From an uncultured Pseudodesulfovibrio sp. (GTDB lineage Bacteria > Desulfobacterota > Desulfovibrionia > Desulfovibrionales > Desulfovibrionaceae), in assembly GCF_963664965.1 (NCBI RefSeq), contig NZ_OY761823.1:1994001-2058000 (forward strand): 64,000 nucleotides of DNA, read 5' to 3'. The notes under the pieces are model-generated. The model did not search any database. It saw only the letters and a list, made by a program, of their open reading frames with translations, and had not been told where the DNA came from. A program made the translations under genes and the position numbers. Shown piece by piece: positions 44,948-53,038 of the stretch (position 1 is its first letter; each line of letters opens with the position of its first letter).

Positions 44948-45238
44948 TCAGATCATGGTGTTGATAAGAGTCCCTTTCGCATAAGCGCCAAGGACATTGG
45001 TTTGGAAGTCATAGCTTTGGGCCATGCCGGTTTTATCACCGGAAGTGGACCCGGAATTCATGTAATCCAGAGTTTTGGAAACAAGCGCTCCCTCGGCAGA
45101 CGCCTTGTCCACCGGGGCAGGACTTGAGCCGTTGCCGGTATTGTTCATGATGTCCAGAGTCTCGGAAACCACGGCTGCGCCAAACGTCTGTCGGTCGAAT
45201 GGCGTCGGGCTTCCAAGACCGCCAATTGCCATGGTCAT
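44948..45238 (-). CDS. Small protein with internal repeats
   Basis: The 96-residue protein follows a strong GGGAGGG ribosome site. It contains two similar segments, FGAAVVSETLDIMNNTGNGS and EGALVSKTLDYMNSGSTSG, and a shorter third one (LGAYAKGTLINTM), each an amphipathic helix followed by a Gly/Ser/Asn linker. No known family recognised. It has no signal peptide or cysteine. It has its own hairpin terminator. Confidence 0.65.
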   Translation of the reverse strand: MTMAIGGLGSPTPFDRQTFGAAVVSETLDIMNNTGNGSSPAPVDKASAEGALVSKTLDYMNSGSTSGDKTGMAQSYDFQTNVLGAYAKGTLINTMI

Positions 45239-45477
45239 AGTCTACCCTCCCTGCCGTCAGGCCGGAAATAACGCCTAACCATCCTGAATCAGAATGGAAA
45301 TTCTTGTGCTTGCGTTGCAGGAAGGACAGTGGGCCTCGTTTTTGAGCTTCCTCCAATGTTTCGGGTTGATATACTCCCACATCAGCCTTATCGGAAAAAG
45401 ACTGACTATCTTTAGGTGGGGAATAATAATTCTTGTTCTTTTGGGGGTGGTGGGTAGGATTGATAAAGGTAACTGAT

Positions 45478-45526
45478 AAAAAATGACGCCTGCTCTCGGT
45501 CAAGGTGTGAACGAGAGCAAGCGTCA
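45478..45526 (-). terminator. Probable terminator of the mazG transcript
   Basis: TGACGCCTGCTCTCG (45484-45498) and CGAGAGCAAGCGTCA (45512-45526) pair with one mismatch. On the minus strand the stem is followed by TTTTTTATC. It lies about 190 nt beyond the mazG stop, with two small plus-strand frames in between. The rest of the gap 45239-45544 shows no gene. Confidence 0.65.
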
Positions 45527-45544
45527 GTAAGGAAAGAGGGCTAT

Positions 45545-45640
45545 ATGGCGGAATTTTGGTATATTGCCGCAGCTATTGTTGGCGGAGCGTTGACTGCGCT
45601 GTTACTGGCTCGTCGTTTCAAGGACAAATGTGCGCCGTGA
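45545..45640 (+). CDS. Small single-span membrane protein
   Basis: A 31-codon frame (MAEFWYIAAAIVGGALTALLLARRFKDKCAP) follows an AGAGGG-like ribosome site. One hydrophobic helix followed by RRFKDK matches the positive-inside pattern of small membrane proteins. It runs antisense to the mazG 3' untranslated region. Possible but unproven. Confidence 0.4.
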   Translation: MAEFWYIAAAIVGGALTALLLARRFKDKCAP

Positions 45641-45646
45641 GTGTTC

Positions 45647-45709
45647 ATGTATGCGGCACTTGGCGCAGGTTGCGCCATTTATTATCTTTTGAAGTCCGTA
45701 GTGGGATAG
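45647..45709 (+). CDS. Possible second small membrane peptide
   Basis: Seven nt after the previous stop, a 20-residue frame MYAALGAGCAIYYLLKSVVG encodes another short hydrophobic peptide, in a different frame. There is no clear ribosome site, so it may be translated by coupling or not at all. Confidence 0.25.
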   Translation: MYAALGAGCAIYYLLKSVVG

Positions 45710-45712
45710 GCC

Positions 45713-46513
45713 CTACTCGGATTCCTTGACCTCGTCCCACAGTTCGTTCATGGCGTCGAGGTCCATGTCGTTGATGTGCAGGTCGCGTTGCTCTGCCAAT
45801 TTTTCCATCTTGCCGAATCGTCCGAGAAATTTCTGGTTGGCAAAATCAAGCGCGCTGTTCGCCTTGATTCCCTTGCGTCTGCCCAACTCTACCAATGTGA
45901 AAAGATAATCGCCGAATTCCTGTTCCGAGGCGGCGGCATCCTGAGCCTTCATCGCGTCCTGCCATTCCGTCCATTCTTCCTTCAACTGATTTTCGACAGC
46001 TTCATCCGAATCCCAGGTGAACTTGTTGCGGGCCGCCTTTGAGTTGATGCGGTAGGCCTTGAGCAGGGGGGGGAGGCCTTTGGGAAGGGAGTCGAAGACA
46101 TGTTTTTTCTTCGTGCCTTCATTTTCCTTGCGTTTGGTTTTTTCCCAGTTGTCCCAGATTTCTTCGGTATCCTTGAAATGCTTGTCGGCAAATACATGCG
46201 GGTGACGGCGAATCATTTTGGCGGTGATGTGCTTGAGCGATTCGGTCAGGGTGAAGGCTTTTTCCCGTTCATAGAGCGTGGCTATGAATATGAGGATGAA
46301 AATGACGTCGCCGAGTTCTTCCATGGCTTCGGCCTTGTCGCCGGAGCGTATGCCCTCGATGAGTTCAAAGGCTTCCTCGGCAAGATAGTCGCACATGGTC
46401 AGCGGGGTTTGTTCCCGGTCCCACGGGCAGCCGTCCGGGGCTATGAGGGCATGGATGACGTCAAGAAGCTCCTGCAAGGCCGCAGCCTGCGGGGTGCTGT
46501 TCATATCGCTCAT
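45713..46513 (-). CDS. mazG: MazG nucleoside triphosphate pyrophosphohydrolase
   Basis: The 266-residue protein has two MazG domains. The first contains GCPWDREQTP and EEAFELIEGIRSGDKAEAMEELGDVIF (ExxE...ExxD metal site); the second has a partial repeat (EEWTEWQDAMKAQDAAASEQEFGDYLFTLVELGRR). It hydrolyses NTPs to NMPs and pyrophosphate, cleaning nucleotide pools or lowering alarmone signals. GGAGG precedes the start. It follows cvpA by 50 nt and is likely co-transcribed. Confidence 0.93.
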   Translation of the reverse strand: MSDMNSTPQAAALQELLDVIHALIAPDGCPWDREQTPLTMCDYLAEEAFELIEGIRSGDKAEAMEELGDVIFILIFIATLYEREKAFTLTESLKHITAKMIRRHPHVFADKHFKDTEEIWDNWEKTKRKENEGTKKKHVFDSLPKGLPPLLKAYRINSKAARNKFTWDSDEAVENQLKEEWTEWQDAMKAQDAAASEQEFGDYLFTLVELGRRKGIKANSALDFANQKFLGRFGKMEKLAEQRDLHINDMDLDAMNELWDEVKESE

Positions 46514-46563
46514 GGCGAATTCCTCCGATGGTGAAATGAGGTGATGTGAGTTCTTTGAGAGAG

Positions 46564-47133
46564 TTATTCCTGCGGCTGTTCGTCGTCAAGGCCAATGACT
46601 TCCTTGGCGGAGTCAATGGCTTCCTGTGCGGACGGGAAGGCAAATCCTCGGGATTCAAGCGCATTGCGTACGGAGTTGGGAGCCAAGTCCCCGACCAGTT
46701 GCAGCATGTGCTGTGAACGGGGGGCGATGTATGATTCACTGAGCCATTCGGATTTGGGTGCGAAGGCATGAAGAAACATCAGGACGATCAGTCCGATGAG
46801 TACGCCTTCCAGCATGCCGAAAATGCCTCCGGCAGCCCTGTCTACCCAGCCCAGCAGAGAGATGTCGAGCATGGTGCGAATGGCTTTTGCGATAAGCCAG
46901 AAGACAACGAGTGTGCCGAAGAATATTAGTACATAGGCCAGTGCGCTGACCGTGATTTCGCTTTTGATATACAGCTCAAGGTGAGGGACGATGAGGTGCT
47001 GATAGTTGGATGCCAGAAATATTGCCAGCACAATGGCCGTCAGTGACAGGATTTCCTGAACAAGGCCGCGGAAAAAGCCCCGGATGAGAAATATGCCGAC
47101 AATGCAAATAAGGATGATATCAAGAAAATTCAT
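46564..47133 (-). CDS. cvpA: CvpA-family membrane protein
   Basis: The 189-residue protein has four membrane segments in the CvpA order, including DIILICIVGIFLIRGFFRGLVQEILSLTAIVLAIFLA and RAAGGIFGMLEGVLIGLIVLMFLHAFAP. The family is linked to colicin V export, purine metabolism loci and envelope integrity; a precise role is not known. Its gene is divergent from rfbC and upstream of mazG. Confidence 0.88.
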   Translation of the reverse strand: MNFLDIILICIVGIFLIRGFFRGLVQEILSLTAIVLAIFLASNYQHLIVPHLELYIKSEITVSALAYVLIFFGTLVVFWLIAKAIRTMLDISLLGWVDRAAGGIFGMLEGVLIGLIVLMFLHAFAPKSEWLSESYIAPRSQHMLQLVGDLAPNSVRNALESRGFAFPSAQEAIDSAKEVIGLDDEQPQE

Positions 47134-47322
47134 GGACGATTACCCTGTTTCGTTAAAAAAATGTCCCCTGCAAGGGTCTAGCAAACTGAAGACAAAATGT
47201 GAACCGGGTCGACAGGTTTTTTTGGATTTGTACTTTCCCGGTGTGTTTGCAGGGTTGTTTCTGTAACCGAACTCGGCTAAAAGTTACGACCAGCCACTTG
47301 AAACATCGGCAAGGAGGAGTGG

Positions 47323-47892
47323 ATGCAGGTCCATGAGACCGGATTTCCCGGTCTGTACGTTTTGGTTCCTCATGTTTTTCAGGATGAGAGAGGTTTTTTT
47401 CTGGAAAGCTACAATCGGGAGCGGTTCAAAGAGCTCGGCATCAACAGTGAATTCGTGCAGGATAATCACGCATATTCACGGGAATCCGGCGTACTTCGGG
47501 GTTTTCATTTTCAATTGCCGCCTGCGGCTCAGGCCAAGCTTGTCTGGGTGACTCGCGGGGCGGTGCTGGATGTTGTGGTTGATTTGCGTAAAGGCTCGCC
47601 TACTTTCGGCAAGTGGCGGCATGTCATTCTGAGTGCTGCCAATTTCAAGCGGATGTTCATTCCGCGCGGGTTCGGGCATGCCTATGTGACCATCATGCCG
47701 GACACGGAATTCCAGTATAAGGTCGATGCGCCGTATTCGCCCGAGAACGACTGCGGCATCGTCTGGAACGATCCTGACATTGCCATGGACTGGAGTCCCG
47801 CTCTTGCCGGTCGTGAGCCGATTTTATCGGAAAAAGACCACAGATTGACGAAACTGGCTGATTTTGATTCTCCCTTCATTTATGAGGAATAA
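47323..47892 (+). CDS. rfbC: dTDP-4-dehydrorhamnose 3,5-epimerase
   Basis: The 189-residue cupin has the RmlC features: GFPGLYVLVPHVFQDERGFFLESYN, the catalytic His in VLRGFHFQ (His62), FGKWRHVILSA, and FIPRGFGHAYVT, with the tyrosine in FQYKVDAPYSPENDCGI. It epimerises dTDP-4-keto-6-deoxyglucose at C3 and C5 on the way to dTDP-L-rhamnose. The ribosome site AAGGAGG is strong. It is followed after 5 nt by manC, indicating joint supply of surface polysaccharide sugars. rfbA, rfbB and rfbD are not here. Confidence 0.95.
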   Translation: MQVHETGFPGLYVLVPHVFQDERGFFLESYNRERFKELGINSEFVQDNHAYSRESGVLRGFHFQLPPAAQAKLVWVTRGAVLDVVVDLRKGSPTFGKWRHVILSAANFKRMFIPRGFGHAYVTIMPDTEFQYKVDAPYSPENDCGIVWNDPDIAMDWSPALAGREPILSEKDHRLTKLADFDSPFIYEE

Positions 47893-47897
47893 ATACC

Positions 47898-49328
47898 ATG
47901 TCTGAAACCAAGCAGCCTCGTGCGGCGTTCGCCGGACAATGTCATGCCATTATTCTGGCTGGCGGTTCCGGTACCCGCCTCTGGCCGTTGAGTCGTAATC
48001 TCTTGCCAAAACAACTACTGGTTCTTGGCGGCGAACTGACCTTGCTTCAGCAGACCGTTACCCGCGTTCTTGATGCGTTTGAGCCTTCGCGTATATGGGT
48101 CGTCACTAACGAAGAACACGTTTTCGAGGTACGCAAGCAGATCGCTGAAATCGATTCCGAACTGGAGGGGCAGGTGCTGGCCGAGCCGTTGAGCCGGAAT
48201 ACCTTGCCCGCCATCATGCTCGGGCTTGAAAAAGTTGCAAGTGTCGACGAAAAGGCGCTGGCCGCGGTTTTTCCCTCAGACCACCTGATTCGTGACAACA
48301 AGGCATGGACGAATGATTTGGTGCGTGCCTCCGAGTTGGCGGTGGAGAAGCGTTTTGTCACTTTCGGAGTGGAGCCGTCCAAGCCTGAAACAGGGTATGG
48401 ATACATTACGCTTGGCCGTGAGATCGGTGAAGGTGCTTTTGAAGTCAATGGGTTTGTGGAAAAACCGGAACTGTCCACTGCAGAGGAGTTTCTTCGGGCG
48501 GGAACGCATTACTGGAACAGCGGAATGTTTCTGTTCCGGGTCAAGGACTTTTTGCGGCAGGTTGCCAAATGTCAGCCCGAGCTGTGGGATTGGTGGATGG
48601 CGCGTGAAGAGTCGTCGATGGTGCAGGGGTACCGTGATATACCCAACATATCAGTCGATTATGGTGTCGTTGAAAAGATAGACAATATTGCTGTCATCCG
48701 TGCCGGATTCGACTGGGATGATCTCGGCAGTTGGGAGGCCATGTATCGGCTCGGTTCCAAGGACGAGAACGGGAATGTCATTCAGGGCGATGTGCTTGCC
48801 ATGGACTGTCGGAATTCCCTGCTTATCAGCGAAGGTGGCAAGCTCGCGGCTGTCGGACTTGATAATATGATTATGGTCCAGACCCGTGATGCCACGCTGA
48901 GTTGCCCCATGGATGATGTGCAGTCCGTACGTACAGTAGTTGACAGGTTGAAGTCCGAAGGCAGCAAGCTGGTGGAAAGTCATCCTACGGTTGTTCGTCC
49001 CTGGGGGAGCTACTCGGTTCTGGAAGAAGGGCCGCATTATAAAATCAAACGCATTCAGGTGAACCCGGGCGCTCGTCTGAGTTCGCAGATGCACCATCAT
49101 CGCAGCGAACATTGGGTTGTTGTTGATGGAACGGCAGAGGTGGAAGTGGATCGGGAACCGCGGATTCTGGTGGAGAACCAATCCGTTGATATCCCGAAGG
49201 CTTCCCAGCATCGTCTGGCCAATCCGGGCAAGGTCCCGCTTAATATCATAGAGATACAAAGTGGGCCGTATCTGGAAGAAGATGACATCGTCAGGTTTGA
49301 CGATGTCTATGGTCGGGTGAAGAAATAA
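47898..49328 (+). CDS. manC: Mannose-1-phosphate guanylyltransferase / mannose-6-phosphate isomerase
   Basis: The 476-residue protein has the N-terminal nucleotidyltransferase domain (AIILAGGSGTRLWPLSRNLLPKQLL, GFVEKPE, SVDYGVVEK) and a C-terminal cupin (RPWGSYSVLEEGPHYKIKRIQVNPGARLSSQMHHHRSEHWVVVDG) carrying type II phosphomannose isomerase activity. It makes GDP-mannose for cell-surface glycans. It is the second gene of the rfbC-manC pair. The length is typical of bifunctional ManC/AlgA proteins. Confidence 0.95.
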   Translation: MSETKQPRAAFAGQCHAIILAGGSGTRLWPLSRNLLPKQLLVLGGELTLLQQTVTRVLDAFEPSRIWVVTNEEHVFEVRKQIAEIDSELEGQVLAEPLSRNTLPAIMLGLEKVASVDEKALAAVFPSDHLIRDNKAWTNDLVRASELAVEKRFVTFGVEPSKPETGYGYITLGREIGEGAFEVNGFVEKPELSTAEEFLRAGTHYWNSGMFLFRVKDFLRQVAKCQPELWDWWMAREESSMVQGYRDIPNISVDYGVVEKIDNIAVIRAGFDWDDLGSWEAMYRLGSKDENGNVIQGDVLAMDCRNSLLISEGGKLAAVGLDNMIMVQTRDATLSCPMDDVQSVRTVVDRLKSEGSKLVESHPTVVRPWGSYSVLEEGPHYKIKRIQVNPGARLSSQMHHHRSEHWVVVDGTAEVEVDREPRILVENQSVDIPKASQHRLANPGKVPLNIIEIQSGPYLEEDDIVRFDDVYGRVKK

Positions 49329-49408
49329 ACGTCCAAAGCGTTTTTGTATCGCACGGATATTCCTTGTGTTTTCTGTGGGCGGGAGATCGTGAAAATTTTC
49401 ATATTCTC

Positions 49409-49438
49409 TTGACACGAAATCAATCTGTGCCGTATGGA
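49409..49438 (+). promoter_or_regulatory. Candidate sigma-70 promoter of the qrc operon
   Basis: TTGACA (49409-49414) and TATGGA (49433-49438) are separated by 18 bp, about 55 nt before the qrcA start. The sequence match is good at -35 and moderate at -10. Confidence 0.5.
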
Positions 49439-49494
49439 AACGTAGTTCAATTGGTGTGATTTTCACATAAACTTTAGAGTGATGGGGCGAGGTT

Positions 49495-50241
49495 ATGGAG
49501 GAAAGAAAAGCATCGAAACGGTGTGGAGGGGCACTCCCCTTTATCATCGGCTTCCTGGCCGCTTGCGTAGTTGGATGGGCTGTCATCCCCGGTTTGTTCT
49601 TCGAAAATGTCGAACAGCCGTTCAGGTTCAGCCATTCCATCCACGTGGAAGGGCAGGGCATGGATTGCGAAAGCTGCCACTATTTCCGGGACGACGGTTC
49701 TTATGCCGGCTTCCCGACCAACGAAGCATGTGTCGAATGTCATGCGGTTGATCCCGAAGAGGCGATGGAGGCTATCGCCGAAGCCGGTATCGACCCGAAA
49801 GACTTTGATGCAATCATGAAGGCCGAGATTGGCGCCATTGAGGACAATCTGGCGTCCGAGTCCGACGAGGACAAGCAGGCTGAACGCGAGTACGTGGTCA
49901 AGTATCTCATCCAGGGCGAAGAAGTTCCCTGGCTGAATTACCAGTACCAGCCGGACAACGTTTACTTCTCTCACAAGGCTCACGAAGCCTTGAACATCGA
50001 AGAGATGGCCGAGATGAAGGACGAACTGTCCAGCGTGGTCGATCCGAGCGTGTTCGACGAACCTGCTGAGCAGAACTGTAACCTGTGCCACCTCAAGGAC
50101 ATCGACAAGAATGACACGCCGCCGCCTTTCCAGCGGAACATTCTGTCCGGCTACAGCAAGATGACCATGAAGATGTGGAAGTGCGAAAGGTGCCATGCCC
50201 TCAAGGGCCAGCCCAACGCCTGCTACACCTGCCATAAGTAA
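49495..50241 (+). CDS. qrcA: QrcA, multihaem cytochrome c subunit of quinone reductase complex
   Basis: The 248-residue protein has an N-terminal membrane anchor (about residues 13-34) and five CXXCH haem motifs: CESCH (58-62), CVECH (79-83), CNLCH, CERCH and CYTCH at the C terminus. Histidines in FSHSIHV and FSHKAHE look like distal ligands. QrcA receives electrons from periplasmic type I cytochrome c3, reduced by hydrogenases or formate dehydrogenases, and passes them into the complex. The family is usually described as hexahaem; only five standard motifs are visible. It is the first gene of qrcABCD. Confidence 0.93.
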   Translation: MEERKASKRCGGALPFIIGFLAACVVGWAVIPGLFFENVEQPFRFSHSIHVEGQGMDCESCHYFRDDGSYAGFPTNEACVECHAVDPEEAMEAIAEAGIDPKDFDAIMKAEIGAIEDNLASESDEDKQAEREYVVKYLIQGEEVPWLNYQYQPDNVYFSHKAHEALNIEEMAEMKDELSSVVDPSVFDEPAEQNCNLCHLKDIDKNDTPPPFQRNILSGYSKMTMKMWKCERCHALKGQPNACYTCHK

Positions 50242-50254
50242 AGGGGAACTGAAG

Positions 50255-52204
50255 ATGAGCGTAGCACGCAGAGCTTTTATTCAGATGAGTGTGGGCGCCA
50301 CCGTCGGTATCCTTTTTACACCGACGGTTTGGACCGCTCTTGATGATGTGTCCATCTGGACGCAGAACTGGCCCTGGATTCCCACGTTGAAATACGGGGA
50401 AGTCAAAGGTGTGCCGACTGTGTCCAAGATGTGTGAATCCGGCTGTGCCGTGAAGGTCCGCACTGTTGCGGGTGAAGCCTTCGGTACGGAAGGAAATGTT
50501 GAAAACCCGCTTTCCGGCGGCGGTATCTGCCCCTTGTGCGCCAACGGCGTTCAGGTAAAGAACAGCCCGACCCGGATCAAGTCTCCCATGCTGAACGGCA
50601 AGGAGATTTCCTGGGACGAAGCCCGGGATGTGGTTTCCGAGAAACTCGCTGCTGCCGGCAGCAAGGTTGCCGTCATCAGCGGCGATCAGTCCGGTACCGT
50701 CAACGAAGTCTTCTCCGCGCTGCTGGCCGACAAGGGCAGTGACGCATTCTACTCCATGCCTTGCGACATGCAGGCAGCGGATAAGGCATGGACCGGCCTC
50801 ATGGGCGGTTCCGGCCAGATCGGTTACGATCTGGAAAATGCCGACATGGTCCTGCTGGCCGGTGCTGACGCCCTGGAATCCTGGGGACCCACCGTTGCCA
50901 ACATGAAGGCTTTCGCTGCCAATGAGTCCGGAAAGTTCGTCTTTGCCGGTCCCATGCAGACCAAGACAGCTTCCGTTACATCCAAGTGGGTGCCCGTCCC
51001 GGCAGAAGGCATGGCCGCCTTCACCCTGGGTATCTGCTATTACGTGTTGCAGGCAGGCAAGTCCGTGCCCGCAGCCGATTTCGATCAGTTCAAGGCCATG
51101 GTCATGAGCGGGTACACCCCGGCCAAGGTCGAGGCTGCTACCGGCGTCAAGGCAGACACTCTGGCGGAAGTCGCCAAGATGCTGCTTGCTGCCGGCAACC
51201 CTGTGGTTGTTCCCGGCGGTTCCGTCGGTGCCAACGCCGCAGCTTTCGCCTTGAACCTGCTGCTCGGCGGCGGCATGAAAGTGCTGCCCGAGTTCGGCAA
51301 GGCCATTGAAACCGCCATGTCGCGCAGTGACATGCTCAAGCAGGACATCCTGCAAGGTGTCAATGCGGACCTGCTGTTCGTCTACTCCGCCAATCCGGTT
51401 TACGCCCTGCCCGAGCAGGTCAAGGCCGGCTTCACGGTTGCCTTTGATTTCGTCAACACCGAGACGACCGCTGCTGCGGATCTCGTGCTGCCGATCCCGC
51501 ATCCGTACGAGCGTTTTGACGATCTGGCGAGCCCCTACGGCGTCGCCGCAGCCACCTACAGCCTCGGTGCTCCGGTATCCAAGGCGACTTTGAACGTCAT
51601 GAACGCCGCCGACTTTGTTCTCGGACTGGCTGATCTCGGATTCGAGACTTTTGAGGAAGTCCTCGAAGCCAAGGTTGCCGCCATCGGCGCGGACATGGAC
51701 GAACTGAAGGAAGGGGCTGCCTACGTTCTGGAAGAAACTCCGGATGTTTCCGGTGTCACTTTGGCTGCCAACGTTCTGGGCAAGGCCGCTGTTCCCGTCA
51801 AGGGGACCGGTGCTTTGGGACTGGCTCCCTACACTCTGCTCAATGTCGGTACAGCCAATCAGGCCACCACACCCAACGCACCGTGCACCATCAGCAACAA
51901 TCAGCTGGTTGGCGATCACATGGTCGTGATGATGGCATCGGTCACCGCCAAGAAGCTCGGCGTCAGCGTCGGCTCCAAGGTGAAGCTCTCCGGCGGCAAC
52001 GGTGAATGCACAGCTCTGGTACAGGTCTTCGAAGGCGTTCTTCCCGGCGTCGTGGCTGCCCCGTTGGGCATGGGCCACTCCGTGGGCGATGAGTTCTCGA
52101 AGGGCAAGGGCGATAATGTTTACAAGATTCTCACGGTGAGCTCCGAGGCTGCCACTGGCACCTCCACATGGGCCGGTTCCACTGTGAACGTTGCCAAAAT
52201 CTAG
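50255..52204 (+). CDS. qrcB: QrcB, molybdopterin-oxidoreductase-like subunit
   Basis: The 649-residue protein starts at the ATG at 50255, after AAGGGG. The N terminus SVARRAFIQMSVGATVG is a twin-arginine-type export signal or anchor. The remainder is a molybdopterin-oxidoreductase fold (CESGCAVKV, CPLCANGV, later DLVLPIPHPYERFDD), but QrcB is known as a member that lacks the molybdenum cofactor and serves a structural or electron-relay role. It sits 13 nt after qrcA and 11 nt before qrcC. Confidence 0.93.
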   Translation: MSVARRAFIQMSVGATVGILFTPTVWTALDDVSIWTQNWPWIPTLKYGEVKGVPTVSKMCESGCAVKVRTVAGEAFGTEGNVENPLSGGGICPLCANGVQVKNSPTRIKSPMLNGKEISWDEARDVVSEKLAAAGSKVAVISGDQSGTVNEVFSALLADKGSDAFYSMPCDMQAADKAWTGLMGGSGQIGYDLENADMVLLAGADALESWGPTVANMKAFAANESGKFVFAGPMQTKTASVTSKWVPVPAEGMAAFTLGICYYVLQAGKSVPAADFDQFKAMVMSGYTPAKVEAATGVKADTLAEVAKMLLAAGNPVVVPGGSVGANAAAFALNLLLGGGMKVLPEFGKAIETAMSRSDMLKQDILQGVNADLLFVYSANPVYALPEQVKAGFTVAFDFVNTETTAAADLVLPIPHPYERFDDLASPYGVAAATYSLGAPVSKATLNVMNAADFVLGLADLGFETFEEVLEAKVAAIGADMDELKEGAAYVLEETPDVSGVTLAANVLGKAAVPVKGTGALGLAPYTLLNVGTANQATTPNAPCTISNNQLVGDHMVVMMASVTAKKLGVSVGSKVKLSGGNGECTALVQVFEGVLPGVVAAPLGMGHSVGDEFSKGKGDNVYKILTVSSEAATGTSTWAGSTVNVAKI

Positions 52205-52215
52205 GGGGAACCGAC

Positions 52216-53025
52216 ATGCAAACAAAAGAATTCAAAATCAAATGGGGCATGGTCATTGATATTGACAAATGCACCGGCTGCGGCGCCTGTATGGTCGGCT
52301 GCCAGGTGGAGAACAATATCGCTCCCATGACCAAGAAAGACCCCTATAACTATGCTCAGGCCTTGACCAAGGATCGCGACGACGCATCCAACAAGCTCAA
52401 GACCCTGACTTGGATGAACGTTTACGAACTGTCCAACAACAAGGCCTTCCCGGAACACGAGACGGCTTACCTGCCCAGACCCTGCATGCAGTGCGGCACC
52501 CCCGCTTGTGTGCCTGTCTGTCCGGTTGTTGCGACTGACAAGAACGAAGAGGGCGGTATCGTCTCGCAGATTTACCCGCGTTGTATCGGTTGCCGGTACT
52601 GCATGGCTGCGTGCCCCTACCACGCTCGTTACTTCAACTGGTGGGATCCCCTCTGGCCGGAAGGCATGGACAAGGGCCTCAGCCCGAACGTGTCCGTGCG
52701 TCCTCGCGGCGTTGTCGAGAAGTGCAACTTCTGCCACAGCCGCTACCTCGATGCCAAGAATGAGGCCCGTCAGAACGGTGAAGATCCGATGAACCTGGCA
52801 GACGGTGCGTACAACCCCGCTTGTGCAGACATCTGTCCGACCAAGGCCATCACTTTCGGTGATCTGAATAATCCCGAACACCGTGTGTATGAATTGTCCA
52901 GAGGCAAGAACGCATTCCGCCTGCTCGAAAAGCTCGGCTTGGATCCTCAGGTTTACTACACCAGTGAACGTGAATGGGTCCGTTTGCAGGGCGACAACTA
53001 CAACGCCGATGGCGGCGGTCACTAA
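52216..53025 (+). CDS. qrcC: QrcC, periplasmic iron-sulfur subunit
   Basis: The 269-residue protein has four ferredoxin-like cluster motifs: CTGCGACMVGC (Cys19-29), CMQCGTPACVPVC, CIGCRYCMAAC, and CNFC ... CADIC. It is a DmsB/PsrB-like electron-transfer subunit that connects QrcA haems to the menaquinone site in QrcD. The ATG at 52216 follows GGGGGAACC. Electron wiring is as known for the Qrc complex. Confidence 0.95.
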   Translation: MQTKEFKIKWGMVIDIDKCTGCGACMVGCQVENNIAPMTKKDPYNYAQALTKDRDDASNKLKTLTWMNVYELSNNKAFPEHETAYLPRPCMQCGTPACVPVCPVVATDKNEEGGIVSQIYPRCIGCRYCMAACPYHARYFNWWDPLWPEGMDKGLSPNVSVRPRGVVEKCNFCHSRYLDAKNEARQNGEDPMNLADGAYNPACADICPTKAITFGDLNNPEHRVYELSRGKNAFRLLEKLGLDPQVYYTSEREWVRLQGDNYNADGGGH

Positions 53026-53038
53026 GGGAGGCTGAATA

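Noticed and set aside
50201-52225. 674-codon open frame on the minus strand opposite qrcB
   Set aside because: A mirror frame caused by GC-rich codon use of qrcB; no start signal or homology, and qrcB is certain.
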